DNA of 10,185 nucleotides, from assembly GCA_007133365.1 (NCBI GenBank), contig SLMV01000116.1, forward strand, positions 1-10,185. Direction: 5' to 3'. This stretch comes from Clostridia bacterium (GTDB lineage: Bacteria > Bacillota > Sulfobacillia > SLMV01). Below, piece by piece: positions 6,807 to 10,185 of the stretch (positions within the stretch are counted from its first letter, which is position 1; every line of letters begins with the position of its first letter). The position numbers and the translations under genes were made by a program. Under the pieces are notes generated by a model. It made no database searches. It was not told where the DNA came from and saw nothing but the letters and a program-made list of their open reading frames with translations.

Positions 6807-7152
6807 ACGAATTCCTCAATTCCTCCAAAAATTATCTAACGCATCATTATTGTATAATTGATTGATCCTTCGCAACAATAGATCATCCCGGTTTGCTCAG
6901 ACAATCCGAATGCTCGTCCGGCCATACGACGCCCGAGGTGTCTGCCCGATAATCTTGCATCCCATTTTGCTCAAGCGACTCCGTTTCCTCTTCGCCCAAA
7001 ACGAATACGTCGCATGCGGCGGCTTGGCGAATCGATCCACGTTATGTGGCAGCGAAAACCAATACCTTTTACGAAAACTTATGCCCCGGTATACAGAGCG
7101 TACCTGCCCATGTAATATTAATCTACGAAGGAAGGTCGGGTGGGACTTTGCC
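6807..7152. other. Divergent intergenic region between glycosyltransferase and CDF transporter
   Basis: These 346 bases separate two genes that point away from each other. The plus-strand reading frame of the transporter stays open through most of this stretch (from 6862), but the 97 residues it encodes lack family resemblance, so I treat it as non-coding. The minus strand also carries an 88-codon frame with no recognisable content. I see an AT-rich promoter-like patch near 6845-6880, and weak plus-strand promoter-like words near the transporter (TATACA at 7090-7095, 17 bases, TAATAT at 7113-7118). No riboswitch or terminator could be identified. Confidence 0.5.
6849..6878 (-). promoter_or_regulatory. 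Candidate promoter of the glycosyltransferase gene
   Basis: On the minus strand TACAAT (6849-6854) follows TTGTTG (6873-6878) at 18 bases. The -10 is good, the -35 weak (3 of 6). A start near 6842 would leave a leader of about 36 bases with the ribosome binding site. The same patch reads TATAAT on the plus strand (6853-6858), but that has no fitting -35. Confidence 0.3.
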
Positions 7153-8079
7153 ATGACAACCAAAGAGCGCTATCAGATCAGCATGCGCGTTGCTCATCGG
7201 TCATTGGGCGTTAACCTGCTATTAGCGGCATTAAAGACTGTGGTGGGTTATGTCGTTGGAAGCCTCGCGCTTTTCGCAGATGGGCTCCATTCACTAAGCG
7301 ATGTCGGCTCCACGCTTGCTGTCATCATGGGCTTGGTTGTCGGGCAAAAACCGCCCGATCCGACCCACCCGTACGGCCACGGTAAAGCAGAATCCATCGC
7401 CGAGACCGTCATCGCTCTTTTTCTATTTCTAACTTCAGCCGGATTGATCTGGGGCGCCGTCTCCGCCTTAGTCGCTCAAGTAATTCGTCTTCCTGGACCT
7501 TGGGCCATTGTGGTAGCCGGCATCTCCATCCTAACCAAAGAAATTCTATTTCGCTACACCCGCCGAGAAGGCGAACGGGTTCAAAGTCCTCTGTTGATCG
7601 CCGATGCCTGGCATCATCGCTCCGATGCGCTTTCATCCGTCGCCGCCCTGTTCGGCATCATCGGGGCCAACCTTGGGTGGTGGTTTTTCGATCCGGCAGC
7701 CGCCGTGATCGTCTCGCTGCTCATTTTAAAGGTGGCCTATTCCATTTTAAAACCCACGCTAAATGTCTTGATGGACGGCCAGCCCCAATCCCTGCCCGAC
7801 AAGGCCATCCACGTCAATCAAATCGCCCGCGATATCCCGGGCATTCAACACGTCGATGAAATCCGGGTTCGCCAATACGGACCGAATCTTATCGTTGATC
7901 TCGAAATCAGCATTCCCTCAGATTTTAGCATTCGGCTGGCGCACCAACTCGCCGATCAATTACGGGAGAAGATTAAGGTGACGTATCCTCATGTCAAAGA
8001 AGTCTTCATGCACGTCAATCCGCATCCCGAACACGATCATACTAGTGAGCCAAAAGCGACAGACTCAAACCAACAATGA
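7153..8079 (+). CDS. Cation diffusion facilitator (CDF) family metal exporter
   Basis: The 308-residue product is an inner-membrane proton/metal antiporter that expels divalent cations such as zinc, iron, cobalt or manganese. About six membrane segments occupy residues 17-200. The transport-site residues appear as H46 and D50 (HSLSD) in helix 2 and H154 and D158 (HHRSD) in helix 5, an HD-HD set often linked with zinc. HPYGHGKAE (72-80) is the usual loop after helix 2. The cytoplasmic ferredoxin-like domain covers about 205-290 and the tail is His-rich (HVNPHPEHDH, 287-296). I chose ATG 7153 because the homologous N-terminus begins there; an upstream in-frame start at 6862 would add 97 unrelated residues. 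The ribosome binding site is weak (GGGTGGGA, 7138-7145). Its 3' end overlaps the convergent ZIP gene. The metal cannot be settled from sequence. Confidence 0.93.
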   Translation: MTTKERYQISMRVAHRSLGVNLLLAALKTVVGYVVGSLALFADGLHSLSDVGSTLAVIMGLVVGQKPPDPTHPYGHGKAESIAETVIALFLFLTSAGLIWGAVSALVAQVIRLPGPWAIVVAGISILTKEILFRYTRREGERVQSPLLIADAWHHRSDALSSVAALFGIIGANLGWWFFDPAAAVIVSLLILKVAYSILKPTLNVLMDGQPQSLPDKAIHVNQIARDIPGIQHVDEIRVRQYGPNLIVDLEISIPSDFSIRLAHQLADQLREKIKVTYPHVKEVFMHVNPHPEHDHTSEPKATDSNQQ

Positions 8080-8785
8080 CCCCTAACAAAACGCCGACCA
8101 TCGACTCCTGCCCTTTGGCATGTTGGCGGGCGGAAGGCAAGAGTTCGGCAGCTATGATATAAAGCATGGCGCCGGCAGCCAACGCCAAGGAAAAGGCGAG
8201 CGCGCTCTCCGACATGGTTCCAAACCAATGCCCAAAAAAGGTCCCAATACCCACTGGAACGCCTGCCAACACGGCATATAACACCACCAATGGGCGCGCA
8301 ATGCCAGCCACCGCCAATGGCACGCCCAGCGCCATGCCCTCCGGGAGATTGTGAAGGCCAATAACCAGGGCCAAACGTACGCCAAGTTCCGTCGAATAAG
8401 CAAAGCCGGCACCAATGGCAATGCCTTCGGGCAAGTTGTGCATCGCCATACCAATCCCCAAAAGAAGCCCCGCTCTTAACAAGCGGCCATTGAAATCACG
8501 GGGTGAAAGATGCGCATGAGGCAAATAGTGATCAAGGCCCATTAGCAAAAACATACCGACGACCAGTCCAAAGATGCCGTATAGAAAACCGCCCATCTCC
8601 AGTGCTTCTGGTAACATGTCATAAAATACGACCGCCAACATAACCCCACCGGCAAAACCAAGCAAATACGAGAAGGATAAACGCGTCCCATCCCTAAGTA
8701 AGACCGATAATAGACCTCCGAGTCCCGTTCCCAAAACCCCAGCAGCCAGCCCAATCATCGTGACGATCAATAGATCCACTCTCAC
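8042..8785 (-). CDS. ZIP family metal transporter (ZupT/GufA-like)
   Basis: The 247-residue product is a membrane protein with about eight hydrophobic segments and belongs to the ZIP family, which moves zinc, iron or manganese into the cytoplasm. The binuclear metal site motifs HNLPEG appear twice, at 116-121 in helix 4 and 145-150 in helix 5. A His-rich loop (HYLPHAHL, 86-93) lies just before helix 4, the usual site of a metal-sensing loop. FYDMLPEA (54-61) and AAELLPSA (212-219) are the other polar helix motifs. Two GTG starts are possible: 8785 (GAGGTGG at 8790-8796, spacing about 4) and 8779 (GGAGG at 8787-8791, spacing 7). They differ by two residues. It converges on the CDF exporter and is divergent from the hydrolase gene. 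Confidence 0.93.
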   Translation of the reverse strand: MRVDLLIVTMIGLAAGVLGTGLGGLLSVLLRDGTRLSFSYLLGFAGGVMLAVVFYDMLPEALEMGGFLYGIFGLVVGMFLLMGLDHYLPHAHLSPRDFNGRLLRAGLLLGIGMAMHNLPEGIAIGAGFAYSTELGVRLALVIGLHNLPEGMALGVPLAVAGIARPLVVLYAVLAGVPVGIGTFFGHWFGTMSESALAFSLALAAGAMLYIIAAELLPSARQHAKGQESMVGVLLGVIVGLSLSLLAH

Positions 8786-8894
8786 CCCTCCACCTCATGC
8801 CTTCGTTGCTTTTCCAAAAAGGCCTTATTCCAACGTCATTTCGATTGCCTAATAAAGCCAGTATTGATAGCCTTCCAATTAGGAGTTGACGAAT

Positions 8895-9731
8895 GTGACC
8901 CGAATCCATGATCATCCTTCGCCATTTCAGTTTTGTTCCCTGTCGAGTTCGAGTCGATACGGTAACGCGTATGTTGTCTCCAGCCCATCTACTCATGTTC
9001 TCATCGACTACGGATTGTCGCGGCGACGACTCGAACGATACCTAAAACAAAAGGGCATCTCCCCCGACCAAATTGATGCGATCTTTATTTCACACGAACA
9101 TTCTGATCACAGTCGGGCCCTCAATATCAAGTCTCCGTTTCATGTTCGACATAATATCTCCAAATTATACAGTGCGACCAACACTTGGAAGCACCTGGGG
9201 ATGACGGGTGTCAACCCCGTGGTACCGGGAACCCACATCGAGGTTGGAGATATGAGGATCACCGGGATACCCAAACCCCATGATGCCGCCGAACCTCTGG
9301 CCTTCAGCATTTCTCATAACGAGCACAAACTCGGCATCATCACCGATCTCGGAACCATCACGCCAGCGATCGTCGAACATTTTCGTGACGCCAATCATTT
9401 GATCATCGAAAGCAACTATGACACCGATCTTCAAAACAATTCGGGGCGCCCCTGGCCATTCATTAAGCGCATCACCGGCGAACAAGGACATTTGTCCAAT
9501 GAGGAAGCGGGACACTTGTTGCAGCAGATTGCATCCAAAAACACCGAGAACATCCTGCTGGCCCATCTTAGCCTGGATTGTAACACGCCGGATCTCGCAC
9601 TCGCTGCCGCCCAAGCCTCTCTCGAGCACCTCGGGTTTAAAGGCCAACTTCGGGTTGCACCCCCCGATCAACCCTCTCACTGGTTCGGCTGCAGCCCCAT
9701 TGCGCCGCGATCACACATCCTCCCATCATGA
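8895..9731 (+). CDS. Metallo-beta-lactamase fold hydrolase, YycJ/WalJ-like
   Basis: The 278-residue product closely resembles Bacillus YycJ (WalJ), a metal-dependent hydrolase of unclear substrate, with exonuclease or DNA-repair and cell-wall-linked roles proposed. Visible metal ligands are HEHSDH (67-72), D151 (ITDLGT, 149-154) and H224 (AHLSLD, 223-228); the family motifs PHDAAEP (128-134) and IESNYD (171-176) are also present. The glycine-rich start typical of YycJ (GSSGNA) is altered here to SRYGNA (20-25). The GTG at 8895 is 9 bases after AGGAG (8881-8885) and is preferred over the TTG at 8886, which touches it. In Bacillus the gene lies by walRK; here it is not, so the cell-wall link is unproven. 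The last bases overlap the next gene's start. Confidence 0.9.
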   Translation: MTRIHDHPSPFQFCSLSSSSRYGNAYVVSSPSTHVLIDYGLSRRRLERYLKQKGISPDQIDAIFISHEHSDHSRALNIKSPFHVRHNISKLYSATNTWKHLGMTGVNPVVPGTHIEVGDMRITGIPKPHDAAEPLAFSISHNEHKLGIITDLGTITPAIVEHFRDANHLIIESNYDTDLQNNSGRPWPFIKRITGEQGHLSNEEAGHLLQQIASKNTENILLAHLSLDCNTPDLALAAAQASLEHLGFKGQLRVAPPDQPSHWFGCSPIAPRSHILPS

Positions 9732-10185
9732 AGGCACCGAATCTTGTTGATCTCAAGGAGGCGAGAAAGCGACTCCAGTCCACTTTGTCCCCAACCCCTC
9801 TCGTCCCAGCGCATACGCTGATCCAAGGGTTCGGGGCCAATCATCAAATGAAGCTGGAAAATCTTCAGCCCACCGGTTCTTTTAAAGTTCGCGGAGCCGT
9901 CAATCGCCTCCATCGAGCCGAAGCCCGGGTGGTGACGGCATCGAGTGGTAATCACGCTGCCGCTTTGGCATGGGCAGGTCGACGTCTCGGCATTGAGGTC
10001 ATTGCGTACATACCCGAAAATACCCCGGAGCAAAAGCAACGTCGACTCCGCGCCCTCGGTGCACACGTCATGATCGGCGGTCGTGGTTATGACGAGGTGG
10101 AGCAGTGCGCCCAAACCTTTGCAAAACAGAAGGGGCTACCGTGGATTAGCCCCTTTTCTGATGCGGCCATCATTGCCGGTTCCGG
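9728..10185 (+). CDS. PLP-dependent threonine/serine dehydratase (5' part only)
   Basis: An open frame begins at the ATG that overlaps the hydrolase stop codon (ATGA, 9728-9731) and runs off the window end after 152 codons. The encoded part is the N-terminal half of a fold type II PLP enzyme of the threonine ammonia-lyase family, which converts threonine to 2-oxobutanoate or serine to pyruvate plus ammonia. KLENLQPTGSFKVRGA (42-57) contains the PLP-binding Lys53, SSGNHAAALAWAG (72-84) is the phosphate/carboxylate loop, and SPFSDAAIIAGSG (141-153) matches the usual PFDDxxVIAGQG block. No ribosome binding site is visible, so translation probably depends on coupling to the upstream gene. Whether it is biosynthetic IlvA, catabolic TdcB or a serine racemase-like member depends on the missing C-terminus. 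Confidence 0.85.
   Translation, partial: MKAPNLVDLKEARKRLQSTLSPTPLVPAHTLIQGFGANHQMKLENLQPTGSFKVRGAVNRLHRAEARVVTASSGNHAAALAWAGRRLGIEVIAYIPENTPEQKQRRLRALGAHVMIGGRGYDEVEQCAQTFAKQKGLPWISPFSDAAIIAGS

Noticed and set aside
6853..6858. Perfect TATAAT on the plus strand as the CDF promoter
   Set aside because: No -35-like sequence lies 16-18 bases upstream and it is nearly 300 bases from the gene.
6862..7152. N-terminal extension of the CDF transporter
   Set aside because: CDF proteins begin close to helix 1, as they do from 7153; the extra 97 residues show no family resemblance or membrane segment. Kept as an open question in findings.
7131..7152. GGGTGGGACTTTGCC before the transporter as a T-box antiterminator core
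   Set aside because: It matches only part of the AGGGTGG-ACCGCG consensus, and there is no terminator, specifier stem or amino-acid gene downstream.
8786..8894. Divergent promoters or a metal-regulator operator between the ZIP and hydrolase genes
   Set aside because: Only poor -35/-10 pairs were found on both strands, and the AAGGCCTT palindrome does not match a Fur, Zur or MntR box I can recognise.

Overview
The window looks like a chromosomal segment of a Gram-positive bacterium of the Bacillota, probably a deep-branching lineage such as Sulfobacillus, Symbiobacterium or Thermaerobacter; the genus is a guess from family resemblance. The grounds are a dusB...lysS-16S rRNA order like that of Bacillus, purine-rich ribosome binding sites (AAGGAG, GGAGG, GAGGTGG), sigma-A type promoters, frequent TTG and GTG starts, a YycJ/WalJ-type hydrolase and an apparently intermediate base composition.

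Left part (1-6806), all on the minus strand. Read in the direction of transcription it runs: a GT4 glycosyltransferase (possibly a glycolipid synthase), dusB (tRNA dihydrouridine synthase), a conserved gene usually named 'quinate 5-dehydrogenase', a homologue of cyanobacterial acyl-ACP reductase, greA (transcript cleavage factor), lysS (lysyl-tRNA synthetase), then two candidate rRNA promoters, a boxA-like antitermination site and the first ~23 bases of 16S rRNA, cut by the window edge. A good promoter candidate overlaps the glycosyltransferase stop codon, so dusB-to-lysS may form one operon. The translation and transcription genes (dusB, greA, lysS, rrn) are an old syntenic group. Two genes of probable lipid or unknown metabolism sit inside it.

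Middle (6807-8785): a 346-base divergent intergenic region, then a plus-strand cation diffusion facilitator (metal exporter) that converges on, and overlaps by 38 coding bases, a minus-strand ZIP transporter (metal importer). The two probably handle the same kind of divalent metal in opposite directions.

Right part (8786-10185): a 109-base divergent gap, a plus-strand YycJ/WalJ-like metallo-beta-lactamase fold hydrolase, and overlapping it by ATGA the first half of a PLP-dependent threonine/serine dehydratase, cut by the window end.

The most interesting item is the acyl-ACP reductase homologue at 2385-3455. It keeps the Rossmann motif and the cysteine that forms the acyl-enzyme in the cyanobacterial enzyme, but no aldehyde-deformylating oxygenase is visible, and its neighbour is an uncharacterised conserved protein. 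I see no CRISPR array, insertion sequence, tRNA gene or phage gene.
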